10,989 bases of DNA from positions 1 to 10,989 of the forward strand of contig JALHPW010000108.1 of NCBI GenBank assembly GCA_022842255.1. Direction: 5' to 3'. Position numbers and translations under genes: made by a program. The stretch comes from Saprospiraceae bacterium (GTDB taxonomy: Bacteria > Bacteroidota > Bacteroidia > Chitinophagales > Saprospiraceae). Shown piece by piece: positions 1-6,304 of this stretch (within the stretch, counting starts at the first letter, position 1; the number at the start of each line of letters is the position of its first letter). The notes under the pieces are model-generated. The model did not search any database. It had not been told where the DNA came from and saw only the letters and a list, made by a program, of their open reading frames with translations.

Positions 1-30
1 AATATCTCAATTTCCGAATATCGAAGCACC

Positions 31-1521
31 ATGTCGCTCATCAAAAAACTCGCGGGTGAAACCGCTTTGTACGGCCTGAGCAGCATCGTCGGGCGACTGC
101 TGAATATGATGTTGCTTGTGCCGCTGCACACGCGTTTGTTGAAAAGCACGAGCGACTACGGCGCGGTGACGGATTTATACGCCACCACGGCGTTCCTGAT
201 GGTGTTTTTCTCCTACCGCATGGAATCGGCGTTTTTCCGGTTTGGCACCCCTGCTGAAGACCGCAACAAGGCCTATTCCACCGGAATGATCTCCTTGTTC
301 GGCACCACGGCCATCATTGCTGCGGTGCTTTTGTTTTTTGCGCAGCCAATTGCGGATGCACTTCAATATCCACAGCATCCGGAATATGTGCGCTGGTTCG
401 CGCTGATCCTTGCCTTTGATTGTCTGGCGGAGCTGCCTTTTGCCCGTTTACGATTGGAGCAAAGGCCCAAACGATTCGTTTTCGTCCGACTCTGCAACAT
501 CGCGGTGAACATCGTGATGAACCTGTTTTGGTTGGTTTTTTGTCCCTGGGCCGCCGAAAACGGCATAGATTGGGTGCATTCTGTATGGGAGCCCGGGCAT
601 GGGGTGGCCTATATATTCCTGTCCAACTTGCTGGCGAGCGCGGTTACATTAGTGCTTTTATCGCCGCAGTTTCGGGCCATTCAGGCCGGGTTCGACAAAG
701 TTTTATGGAAAAAAATGTTGGGATACGCCGCACCGCTCATCGTGGTGGGGCTGGCGGGCATCGTGGACGAAATGTTTAGTCGCGCGATGCTGAAATACCT
801 GCTTCCCGGCACGGCCGAGGAAAACCTTGGGCAGGTGGGAATCTTCGGGGCGAACTACAAATTGGCCGCGCTCATCACGCTTTTTACCCAGGCATACCGC
901 TACGCTGCTGAGCCATTTTTCTTCCGCCATGCCAACGACAAGGATTCGATGCGCACGCAGGCCGAAGTGACCAAATGGTTCACCATTGCAGGGGCGGCTG
1001 GCATGTTGGGCATCTTACTTTTCCTCGATGTGGTCAAATATTTCATTGGCGAAAAATTCCACAGTGGTCTGCACGTCGTGCCTATTCTGTTGTGTGCCAA
1101 CCTGTTATTGGGGGTTTATTACAACTTTTCGGTGTGGTATCGGCTTAAGGACCGCACTGGCCTGGGCGCTTGGATTTCCATTGGCGGCGCGGGCATTACC
1201 GTTTTGCTCAACCTCTTCCTTATCCCTCGTTTTGGCTATTACGGGGCTGCTTGGGTTACTTTGGCATGCTACGCCTTTATGAGTTGGGCCACCTGGCTTA
1301 CCGGGCGAAAACATTACCCGGTGCCTTATCCACTGGGACGTATGGCTTTGTATCCGGTCGTTGCGCTGGGACTTTGGGCATTGAGTAATGTGCTTGTCCC
1401 GCTATTGCCAATGATGGCGGTTTGGGGTGTTCGGGTATTGTTTTTTGGGGTGTTTGTGGGATTGGTTTTTTGGTTGGAAATAAAAAAACCGAGGGTGATG
1501 GACCACGGATTACACGGATAA
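31..1521 (+). CDS. Wzx/MATE-like polysaccharide (oligosaccharide) flippase, inner membrane
   Basis: The 496-residue product is almost entirely hydrophobic segments separated by short basic loops, with about 12-14 membrane helices by eye. This fits the oligosaccharide flippase (PST/Wzx) family, which moves lipid-linked glycans across the inner membrane. Seen directly: a short amphipathic start (SLIKKLAGETALYGLSSIVGR), the loop motif YRMESAFFRF at residues 62-71 and RLEQRPKRF at about 141-149. I know both motifs from Bacteroidota lipopolysaccharide-biosynthesis flippases. Length is normal for the family. The ATG at 31 is the first plausible start, and only 30 bases upstream are visible, so its promoter and any operon partner are outside the window. 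The last codons (MDHGLHG) and the stop are encoded by an inverted repeat, so the C-terminus is probably not native to the family. The transported glycan cannot be told from sequence. Confidence 0.88.
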   Translation: MSLIKKLAGETALYGLSSIVGRLLNMMLLVPLHTRLLKSTSDYGAVTDLYATTAFLMVFFSYRMESAFFRFGTPAEDRNKAYSTGMISLFGTTAIIAAVLLFFAQPIADALQYPQHPEYVRWFALILAFDCLAELPFARLRLEQRPKRFVFVRLCNIAVNIVMNLFWLVFCPWAAENGIDWVHSVWEPGHGVAYIFLSNLLASAVTLVLLSPQFRAIQAGFDKVLWKKMLGYAAPLIVVGLAGIVDEMFSRAMLKYLLPGTAEENLGQVGIFGANYKLAALITLFTQAYRYAAEPFFFRHANDKDSMRTQAEVTKWFTIAGAAGMLGILLFLDVVKYFIGEKFHSGLHVVPILLCANLLLGVYYNFSVWYRLKDRTGLGAWISIGGAGITVLLNLFLIPRFGYYGAAWVTLACYAFMSWATWLTGRKHYPVPYPLGRMALYPVVALGLWALSNVLVPLLPMMAVWGVRVLFFGVFVGLVFWLEIKKPRVMDHGLHG

Positions 1522-1566
1522 AATCCATTCAAATCCGTGTCTCATCTGTGTAATCCGTGGCCCATC
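1497..1566. repeat. Imperfect inverted repeat overlapping the flippase stop codon
   Basis: The arm at 1503-1519 (CCACGGATTACACGGAT) is the reverse complement of 1544-1560 with one mismatch. Pairing extends outward through GATGG at 1497-1501 and CCATC at 1562-1566. Inside, CACGGAT recurs with a 9-nt step (1504 and 1513), and ATCCGTG-type units recur on the other side (1533, 1544, 1553). The repeat supplies the last codons and TAA stop of the upstream gene. No U-tract follows, so it is not a canonical intrinsic terminator. Confidence 0.85.
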
Positions 1567-1588
1567 CTTCCAAAGAGGCAAGTTTGTT

Positions 1589-1596
1589 TATCTTCG
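1589..1596 (+). promoter_or_regulatory. Possible -7 box (TATCTTCG) for the small membrane protein gene
   Basis: TATCTTCG differs by one base from the Bacteroidota primary sigma factor -7 consensus TAnnTTTG. It lies 28 nt before the ATG at 1625, a normal distance. No clear -33 TTG was found at the expected spacing, so the call is tentative. Confidence 0.4.
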
Positions 1597-1624
1597 CACT
1601 TGAAACTAAAATCAATCTTTTGCC

Positions 1625-2089
1625 ATGCACTCAATTATCAACACCCTCCACTCCTACAACCGCTACCTCATCCTTGCCGCACTGGTATACGTGCTGTACC
1701 GCTCCTGGTCGGGCTGGATGGGCAAAAAATCCTTTGAAAAAGCGGATAATACTGCTTCTGTAGCCTTGTTGGGACTTGCGCACCTGCAATTGTTGTTGGG
1801 GCTCATTCAATATTTTGTCACAAGCGCCTATACCCGCGATGGTATGGCCGACATGGGTGCAGCCATGAAAAATGAGTGGCTTCGGTACTTCACCGTAGAA
1901 CACGCTTTCATGATGATTTTGGCCGTTGTGTTCATCCAAGTTGGCAGAACCACTTCCAAAAAGGCTACCACAGATGAAGCAAAACATAAAAAACTGGCCA
2001 TCTGGACCACAGCAGCAACCGTATTGGTGGTGGCTGCGCTGGGCATGAAAGGCTTATTGATTGGGACGCTGGCGAGTGCAACCCAATAA
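1625..2089 (+). CDS. Four-helix integral membrane protein, 'cytochrome B'-like Bacteroidota family
   Basis: The 154-residue protein has four hydrophobic stretches, at about residues 13-28, 45-66, 92-108 and 124-149. Histidines fall near helix starts or inside helices: H9 in LHSYNR, H53 in LAHLQLLLGL and H93 in RYFTVEHAFMM. This pattern matches a small family found across Bacteroidota that databases often label 'cytochrome B' or hypothetical. The histidine placement would allow heme or metal ligation, but I know of no proof of it. The ATG at 1625 gives a compact N-terminus with the first conserved-looking HS..R motif close behind. The stop TAA is followed at once by a heptanucleotide repeat array. 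It is probably monocistronic, with its own possible -7 box at 1589. Membrane location is well supported; biochemical function is not known. Confidence 0.75.
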   Translation: MHSIINTLHSYNRYLILAALVYVLYRSWSGWMGKKSFEKADNTASVALLGLAHLQLLLGLIQYFVTSAYTRDGMADMGAAMKNEWLRYFTVEHAFMMILAVVFIQVGRTTSKKATTDEAKHKKLAIWTTAATVLVVAALGMKGLLIGTLASATQ

Positions 2090-2207
2090 GAATTACGAAG
2101 TACGAGGTGCGAAGTACGATTTGGGCACGCTCCTGGGATTTCTAGCTGGCACCCAATTCGTAATTCCCACTTCGTAATTCGTAATTCGAACCTTGTAATT
2201 CGTAATT
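2090..2207. repeat. Heptanucleotide inverted array filling the gap before hisS
   Basis: Beginning at the base after the TAA stop, units GAATTAC, GAAGTAC, GAGGTGC and GAAGTAC run in a strict 7-nt step (2090-2117). After a 39-nt centre the inverse orientation appears: TTCGTAA, TTCCCAC, TTCGTAA, TTCGTAA, TTCGAAC, CTTGTAA, TTCGTAA (2157-2205). GAATTACGAAGT (2090-2101) pairs perfectly with 2169-2180. GAGGTGCGAAGTACGAT at 2104-2120 recurs exactly at 6810-6826, showing that the two arrays are related. Nothing else is visible in this gap except a possible promoter box and the hairpin at 2225. Confidence 0.85.
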
Positions 2208-2210
2208 TTG
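2203..2210 (+). promoter_or_regulatory. Possible hisS -7 box (TAATTTTG)
   Basis: TAATTTTG matches the Bacteroidota TAnnTTTG -7 consensus exactly. It is built partly from the last TTCGTAA unit of the repeat array. A transcript from here would start near 2216 and carry the 2225-2257 palindrome in a leader of about 60 nt. No well-placed -33 TTG was seen. Confidence 0.45.
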
Positions 2211-2224
2211 CACCGAATTTATAA

Positions 2225-2257
2225 AAACCTCATAGGTCTTGAAGATCTATGAGGTTT
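2225..2257. repeat. 33-nt near-perfect palindrome in the hisS leader
   Basis: AAACCTCATAGGTCTT (2225-2240) and AAGATCTATGAGGTTT (2242-2257) are inverted copies with one G/T mismatch and a single central base. The sequence downstream is T-rich (2255-2275), so the hairpin could end upstream transcription or affect hisS expression. The 13-nt core AAACCTCATAGGT recurs at 3626-3638, just after hisS. An ATG at 2249 inside the palindrome is in frame with hisS but is not needed as a start. Confidence 0.8.
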
Positions 2258-2278
2258 CGTTTTCTGATTTTTATAACC

Positions 2279-3622
2279 ATGCAAAAACCGTCCATCCCAG
2301 AAGGTACCCGCGACCTTGGCCCCGAACAGGTGCGCAAACGGACCTATATTTTTGATACCCTGCGCGCGGTCTTCGTGAAATTCGGTTTCCAACCGCTCGA
2401 AACACCCGCTATGGAAAACCTCAGCACCCTCACCGGGAAATACGGCGAGGAGGGCGACAAACTCCTGTTCAAAATCCTGAACAACGGCGATTTCCTTTCG
2501 GGTGCGGATGCCGAGGCATTGGCCGCCAAAAACTCCGCAAAACTCACAAGCAGCATCGCAAAACGCGGCTTGCGCTACGACCTCACGGTGCCCTTTGCCC
2601 GCTATGTGGTGATGAACCGGGGCACCCTTTCTTTCCCGTTCAAACGCTACCAAATTCAGCCAGTTTGGCGCGCCGACCGTCCGCAACGAGGCCGCTATAG
2701 AGAGTTTTTTCAGTGCGATGTGGACGTAATTGGTTCAGAATCATTGTTGTATGAGGCGGAGTTGGTGCAGATATACGACGAGGCATTTGCCAAGTTGAAC
2801 TTACCCGTTGTCATCAAAATCAACAACCGAAAGGTGCTTTTTGGTATCGCAGAAGCGGCCGGTATTCCCGACCGGTTTACGGACATGACCGTGGCGATTG
2901 ATAAATTGGACAAAGTGGGGATAGAGGGTGTTCGTAAGGAACTGAACGAGCGTGGCATTCCAGATGCTGCGATTGAAACGATTGAAAAAATCTTGAAAAC
3001 GCCTGATTTTCAATCCCTTAAACCTATTTTTGCAAACAGCGAAACGGGTTTGCAGGGCCTGGAAGAACTCGAACGCGTGTTCCAGCTTTTGTCCAAAACT
3101 CCCCTTTCGAACGAACTTCAATTTGATGTAACCCTGGCCCGTGGCCTCTCCTATTACACCGGCTGTATCTTTGAAGTGGCTGCCAAAAACTACCAAATGG
3201 GCAGCATCGGTGGTGGCGGAAGGTATGCGGATTTGACGGGCGTTTTTGGGGTGCCTGGGCTGTCGGGTGTGGGTGTTTCCTTTGGCGCCGACCGTATTTA
3301 TGACGTTTTGGAGGGCTTGAAGTTGTTTCCCGAAACCTTGTCCGAAAGTGTAAAAATCATGTTGGCTTCCTTTGATGAGCCCAGTTTTGAATATGCTTTC
3401 CAATGTGCCACCGAACTGCGCGCGGCAGGGGTAGCCGTTGAAATGTACCCAGAACCGGGCAAATTGAAAAAACAATTTGAATACGCCGCCAAACGCAACA
3501 TCCCGTTCGTGGCCATCATCGGCGACACCGAAGTGGCTTCCAAAACCTTGACCATCAAAGACCAAAAGACGGGCGAGCAGTGGACGGCTGGCGTGGCGGA
3601 GGCGGCAAAACGACTTCTTTAA
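2279..3622 (+). CDS. hisS: Histidine--tRNA ligase (class II aminoacyl-tRNA synthetase)
   Basis: The 447-residue cytosolic enzyme charges tRNA-His with histidine using ATP. The N-terminus MQKPSIPEGTRDLGPEQ is the family's usual opening. Class II motif 2 lies at about residues 123-149 (RYQIQPVWRADRPQRGRYRE, then FFQCDVD). The HisRS-specific histidine-binding loop is at about 287-294 (ARGLSYYT), and motif 3 is at 330-341 (GVGVSFGADRIY). The C-terminal anticodon-binding domain follows from about residue 355. Length is close to the bacterial norm (420-460). I chose the ATG at 2279; an in-frame ATG at 2249 would add ten hydrophobic residues encoded by a palindrome and is unlikely. The gene has a probable promoter at 2203 and a hairpin leader. 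The next gene starts 34 nt after the stop and could be cotranscribed. Confidence 0.97.
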   Translation: MQKPSIPEGTRDLGPEQVRKRTYIFDTLRAVFVKFGFQPLETPAMENLSTLTGKYGEEGDKLLFKILNNGDFLSGADAEALAAKNSAKLTSSIAKRGLRYDLTVPFARYVVMNRGTLSFPFKRYQIQPVWRADRPQRGRYREFFQCDVDVIGSESLLYEAELVQIYDEAFAKLNLPVVIKINNRKVLFGIAEAAGIPDRFTDMTVAIDKLDKVGIEGVRKELNERGIPDAAIETIEKILKTPDFQSLKPIFANSETGLQGLEELERVFQLLSKTPLSNELQFDVTLARGLSYYTGCIFEVAAKNYQMGSIGGGGRYADLTGVFGVPGLSGVGVSFGADRIYDVLEGLKLFPETLSESVKIMLASFDEPSFEYAFQCATELRAAGVAVEMYPEPGKLKKQFEYAAKRNIPFVAIIGDTEVASKTLTIKDQKTGEQWTAGVAEAAKRLL

Positions 3623-3625
3623 TTT

Positions 3626-3640
3626 AAACCTCATAGGTTT
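3626..3640. repeat. Short palindrome after hisS, related to the hisS leader repeat
   Basis: AAACCT-CAT-AGGTTT forms a six-pair stem with a three-base loop, three bases after the hisS stop. Its first 13 bases equal 2225-2237, so the same motif flanks hisS on both sides. As a terminator it would be weak, with only a short T run. Confidence 0.65.
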
Positions 3641-3656
3641 TCAATCCAGGCATCCC

Positions 3657-4118
3657 ATGGAACCATGGTTTAAGTACTTGATGATCACAGCATTGTGTGG
3701 CCTCCTGCTGTTTGGGGCATTCATCATGTTCAATGGTATTTCCTTAGCGACTTCCATGGGCGAATGCGGGATGTCGGCCGGACCTTGTTACGGTGACAAG
3801 ATTGAGTTGAATTTAAGCAAGCAGCGTGTGGATGAATACCTGGAATGTCCGAACGGAAAAATCGGGTTTATACATACCAAGGACGCCGCTCGCCCAATCA
3901 TGTTCAAAATAGGCCCGGATTCTAAAGTAAAGTGGGCCTATAGTTTTGATGGAGACGCTTGTTGCGGGATACCGATGTTGAAAATCGGTGGCATGAAGCT
4001 GGAAACCCGAAAAGGAGAACACTCAATCCGGTTTTTCAATGAAAGTTATTCAGAACCCGGCGTTTTCTATTTGACCAAAGACTTTGATTTTGACTTCCTT
4101 TGTTTGAGTCCGATGTGA
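3657..4118 (+). CDS. Hypothetical membrane-anchored protein with several cysteines
   Basis: I do not recognise this 153-residue product. Residues 6-30 form one strong hydrophobic segment (LMITALCGLLLFGAFIMF), probably an uncleaved N-terminal anchor. The rest is a polar, beta-rich-looking domain predicted outside the cytoplasm. Cysteines at 37, 44 and 64, a CC pair at 102-103 and C149 could form disulfides; C37 and C44 are closely spaced (GECGMSAGPC). No lipobox is apparent. The ATG at 3657 places the anchor correctly. The gene lies 34 nt after hisS and 20 nt before a TolC-like gene, so cotranscription with either is possible. It is the one gene here with no repeat element after its stop. The reading frame is clean and long for its position, so I believe it is real, but function is unknown. 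Confidence 0.7.
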   Translation: MEPWFKYLMITALCGLLLFGAFIMFNGISLATSMGECGMSAGPCYGDKIELNLSKQRVDEYLECPNGKIGFIHTKDAARPIMFKIGPDSKVKWAYSFDGDACCGIPMLKIGGMKLETRKGEHSIRFFNESYSEPGVFYLTKDFDFDFLCLSPM

Positions 4119-4138
4119 ATCACCCTAACCGATTTAAT

Positions 4139-4855
4139 ATGCCACGTAAATACCTTTTTATCGCGCTTTTGGGCCTTTTTGGCCAACAAATAGGTGCACA
4201 GCAAACCGATTACGACGCCATTATCCAACCCGTGGATGCCAAGGCCCGCGATATTGCGGAATACATGGTTCAATTGGCCTGGTTGAACAGTCCGGAGGGG
4301 CGCATCGCCGAGTCGGAGCTGCTCAACTCCCGGAGCGAGAACAAAAACACCCGGAAGGAATGGATGCGCGACGTAAATGCCTCCTTCAACATCAATGAAA
4401 GCAACCTGAAAGGGGCAGACACCTTGGGCAATGTTTTTTTCCCGCGCTACAATTTTGGGTTGACGCTCAACCTGTACAACATCCTGAGCCAGAAGGAGAA
4501 AAACAACATTGGCAAACGCCGGATGGACATTGCGGAGGAGCGCATTCACCAGCGTAAACGAGAGATTCGGGCCGATGCGCTGACGGCTTGGGCCAATTTC
4601 CGCCTCGCCCGCGAGATTTTCAAGGAGCGCAGCACGGTAGAACTGGATTTGAACAACAACTTCATCCTCATCCAGCAATTGTACAAAAGCGACGAGGCCA
4701 CGCTGGAACAATACACCACCACCTCTGCCACTTATTATGAGGCCCGGGAGGCACGGATCAGGGCCCAAACCGAGGCGGAAATCGCCAAATTCAAACTAGA
4801 GGAAATCATCGGGTTGCGCTGGGAACAAGTGCAACATCCATCTAAAGAAGATTAA
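4139..4855 (+). CDS. Half-length TolC-like outer-membrane efflux family protein
   Basis: The 238-residue product has a signal peptide (MPRKYLFIALLGLFGQQIGA, cleavage before QQ at about residue 21). Then come a helix at about 25-72, a probable beta pair at about 76-90 and 103-113 (DVNASFNI; YNFGLTLNLYNIL), and two long charged helices at about 115-165 and 167-224, ending EEIIGLRWEQ. This helix-strand-strand-helix-helix order is one of the two structural repeats of TolC, whose members are normally 400-500 residues with both repeats. I infer an outer-membrane or periplasmic channel component that assembles with more subunits than TolC's three. Starts upstream of the ATG at 4139 would overlap the previous gene and bury the signal peptide. 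No inner-membrane pump or adaptor gene is adjacent. A coiled-coil periplasmic protein is an alternative. Confidence 0.7.
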   Translation: MPRKYLFIALLGLFGQQIGAQQTDYDAIIQPVDAKARDIAEYMVQLAWLNSPEGRIAESELLNSRSENKNTRKEWMRDVNASFNINESNLKGADTLGNVFFPRYNFGLTLNLYNILSQKEKNNIGKRRMDIAEERIHQRKREIRADALTAWANFRLAREIFKERSTVELDLNNNFILIQQLYKSDEATLEQYTTTSATYYEAREARIRAQTEAEIAKFKLEEIIGLRWEQVQHPSKED

Positions 4856-4860
4856 GTTTT

Positions 4861-4917
4861 GAGTAGCAAGTTTCAAGTGAAAAGTTGCAGGTTTGCTGCT
4901 GGTTTGAACTTGTAACT
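4861..4917. repeat. Heptanucleotide array with inverted units after the TolC-like gene
   Basis: Units AGCAAGT, TTCAAGT, GAAAAGT and TGCAGGT run at a 7-nt step (4865-4892). They are followed by inverse-type units TTGAACT and TGTAACT (4904-4917). The array begins five bases after the TAA stop. CAAGTTTCAAGT at 4867-4878 also pairs perfectly with 5044-5055, so the two arrays bracketing this 223-nt gap could form one long hairpin. Confidence 0.75.
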
Positions 4918-4920
4918 TTG
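4913..4920 (+). promoter_or_regulatory. Possible -7 box (TAACTTTG) with upstream TTTG
   Basis: TAACTTTG matches TAnnTTTG, and TTTG at 4892-4895 lies 17 nt upstream, near the spacing expected for a -33 element. A transcript would carry a leader of about 150 nt to the ATG at 5079. The box at 5027 is closer and may be the one used. Confidence 0.35.
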
Positions 4921-4932
4921 CCCTTGCATACT

Positions 4933-4968
4933 GTGATTAAAGTGATTTTGATGATTTGAGTGATTCAA
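4933..4968. repeat. Four-unit 9-nt tandem repeat (GTGATTnnn)
   Basis: Units GTGATTAAA, GTGATTTTG, ATGATTTGA and GTGATTCAA follow one another with an exact 9-nt step. TTGATT/AATCAA-type sequence continues more loosely to about 4990. It sits between the two heptanucleotide arrays of the same gap and has no coding potential. Confidence 0.75.
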
Positions 4969-5026
4969 ATCCCTTGATTTTTAATTGATTATAAAAACTC
5001 AATCCTCAAAACCACTTAGCATTGGC

Positions 5027-5034
5027 TATATTTG
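5027..5034 (+). promoter_or_regulatory. Possible -7 box (TATATTTG) for the OmpH-like gene
   Basis: TATATTTG is an exact TAnnTTTG match 45 nt before the ATG at 5079. It overlaps the first unit of the downstream heptanucleotide array by two bases. No convincing -33 element was found. Confidence 0.4.
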
Positions 5035-5074
5035 AAACTCGCTACTTGAAACTTGAAACTCATAACTAGAACTT
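5033..5074. repeat. Six-unit heptanucleotide array just before the OmpH-like gene
   Basis: Units TGAAACT, CGCTACT, TGAAACT, TGAAACT, CATAACT and AGAACTT follow in strict 7-nt phase and end five bases before the start codon. The units are the inverse of those at 4865-4892. If transcribed, they form the 5' leader of the OmpH-like gene. Confidence 0.8.
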
Positions 5075-5078
5075 TTGC

Positions 5079-5666
5079 ATGAAAAACTTACCCATCATCC
5101 TCAATATCATCCTGTTTGCCTTAGTAGGGCACTTGTACTATTTGAATTCAAAATCCGCAAAACCTGCTGAAAGCCAAGCAATTATACCAGCGCCTTCTCA
5201 AGCAGGCGGCTCCAGGATTGCTTACGTGAACGGTGATACGCTGGATGCCAAATACGAATGGCTCAAAGAGCAAAAAACCGCCATCGAACAACGGCTCAGC
5301 AATGCCGAAAAGAGCCTTGCCAGCAAAGAAGAGGCCCTGATGAAAGATGCGGCCAATTTGCAGCAAAAATTCCAGGAGGGCAATATGACCCAAGCCGAAG
5401 CCGAAAAACAACAATCGGCACTCATGCAGCGCGGGCAAAAATTGGAAGAAGAAAAAATGCGCCTTGGCAAATCGCTCAGCGAAGACCAGAAAAAGGCCTT
5501 CAACGATTTGTATGCCAACGTGGAGGCGAAGCTTAAGACCCTCTCCGCCCAAATCGGCTATGATTACATCCTTTCCTATTCGCGCGGCGGCCCAATCCTG
5601 CTTGCCAACGACAGCCTCGACATCACCAAACAGGTGTTGGAGTTGTTGAATGCAAAGGAAAAATAG
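5079..5666 (+). CDS. OmpH/Skp-family periplasmic chaperone-like protein
   Basis: The 195-residue protein starts with a hydrophobic segment at about residues 4-22 that acts as an export signal or inner-membrane anchor. A low-complexity Pro/Ala linker follows (about 27-43), then RIAYVNGDTL at 46-55, the family's first beta strand. Residues 58-160 are a highly charged, Gln/Glu/Lys-rich coiled coil, the tentacle region of Skp. The end, YDYILSYSRGGPILLANDSLDIT, is the usual closing strand region. Skp proteins hold unfolded outer-membrane proteins in the periplasm. Length is typical or slightly long because of the linker. No lipobox cysteine is present, so anchoring by the N-terminal helix is more likely than lipidation. 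The ATG at 5079 follows a heptanucleotide array. Its TAG stop is immediately followed by a 124-nt hairpin repeat. It is not adjacent to bamA here. Confidence 0.88.
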   Translation: MKNLPIILNIILFALVGHLYYLNSKSAKPAESQAIIPAPSQAGGSRIAYVNGDTLDAKYEWLKEQKTAIEQRLSNAEKSLASKEEALMKDAANLQQKFQEGNMTQAEAEKQQSALMQRGQKLEEEKMRLGKSLSEDQKKAFNDLYANVEAKLKTLSAQIGYDYILSYSRGGPILLANDSLDITKQVLELLNAKEK

Positions 5667-5790
5667 TGATTAATGTGGTCAATGTGTTGAATGTGGTCAA
5701 TGTGTTGAATGTGGTCAATGTGGGTACATTCAACACATTGACCACATTCAACACATTGACCACATTTATAAAAATTGTCCACATTAATCA
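5667..5790. repeat. Long hairpin of 9-nt tandem units spanning the whole OmpH-GNAT gap
   Basis: Units AATGTGGTC and AATGTGTTG alternate on the left (5672-5725), and the inverse units CATTCAACA and CATTGACCA alternate on the right (5727-5762), all in 9-nt phase. The 40-nt segment 5672-5711 is perfectly complementary to 5727-5766. A shifted pairing joins 5690-5722 to 5734-5766 around an 11-nt loop. An outer arm TGATTAATGTGG (5667-5678) pairs with 5779-5790. The element starts at the base after the OmpH-like stop and ends on the A of the next ATG. Confidence 0.93.
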
Positions 5791-6293
5791 TGATTCTTCG
5801 TCGAGCTAACGAAGCAGACATCCCGCTCATCCGCCAATTGGCCGACAAGGTTTGGTGGGAACATTATCCGAGCATTATCAGCGAGGCACAAATCGCGTAT
5901 ATGCTCGAATTGATGTACAGCGAACAGGCCTTGCTGCGGCAAATGCAGGAAGAAGGTCAGGAAATCTGGTTGCCCGAAAAGGATGGCCAGGCACTGGGCT
6001 TTTTGGCAGTCAGCAAAAAAGGCGACGGGGAATACTTCCTGCACAAGTTTTACCTGGATACCCGGGAAAAGGGCCACGGAACCATCATTTTTGAACTGTT
6101 GCTTGCCCGCTACCCCGATTTGCGTACCCTTCGATTGCGTGTAAACCGCCGGAATTTCAAAAGCGTCAACTTCTATTTCAAAACAGGCTTTCGCATCGAA
6201 TTCTGCATCGACACGCCCTTCGGCGAAGGTTATGTGATGGATGACTTTCAAATGATATTTGGCCAAGGTAAGCTGCCAGAAACTACCATTTAG
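5790..6293 (+). CDS. GNAT-family N-acetyltransferase
   Basis: The 167-residue cytosolic protein fits the acetyl-CoA-dependent GNAT fold. The opening ILRRANEADIPLIRQLADKVW is the usual first strand and helix. FLHKFYLD at 83-90 followed by REKGHG (92-97) is motif A, with the R/Q-x-x-G-x-G pyrophosphate-binding loop. RVNRRNFKSVNFYFKTGF at 117-134 is motif B, with the characteristic Asn and Tyr. The acetyl acceptor cannot be named from sequence; small amines, peptides and ribosomal proteins are all used in this family. I chose the ATG at 5790. A TTG in frame at 5775 would add five residues encoded by a repeat. The start codon overlaps the outer arm of the upstream hairpin, so folding of the leader could limit translation. 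The gene lies 51 nt upstream of tadA and may be cotranscribed with it. Confidence 0.88.
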   Translation: MILRRANEADIPLIRQLADKVWWEHYPSIISEAQIAYMLELMYSEQALLRQMQEEGQEIWLPEKDGQALGFLAVSKKGDGEYFLHKFYLDTREKGHGTIIFELLLARYPDLRTLRLRVNRRNFKSVNFYFKTGFRIEFCIDTPFGEGYVMDDFQMIFGQGKLPETTI

Positions 6294-6304
6294 TAGGCAC
6301 CAAC

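Noticed and set aside
2249..2278. Upstream ATG extending hisS by ten residues
   Set aside because: The extension is encoded by a palindrome and precedes the family's usual MQKPSIP-type N-terminus at 2279.
2211..2278. T-box or histidine attenuator leader peptide before hisS
   Set aside because: No specifier codon context, T-box sequence or histidine-rich short frame could be seen; only a palindrome is present.
2801..3634. 277-residue minus-strand open frame opposite hisS
   Set aside because: It lies wholly opposite a certain hisS gene, has no recognisable motif and has an arginine/histidine/phenylalanine-rich composition typical of antisense shadow frames.
4067..4768. 233-residue minus-strand open frame opposite the TolC-like gene
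   Set aside because: The plus strand has a signal peptide and TolC-like helix pattern; the opposite frame shows no domain and crosses into two plus-strand genes.
5672..5766. Possible CRISPR array
   Set aside because: Units are nine bases long with no unique spacers and are arranged as a palindrome; no cas gene is present.
5576..5848. Minus-strand frame encoding an IDHIQH-type repeat peptide
   Set aside because: The repeat peptide is only the 9-nt hairpin array read as codons, and the frame runs into two real genes on the other strand.
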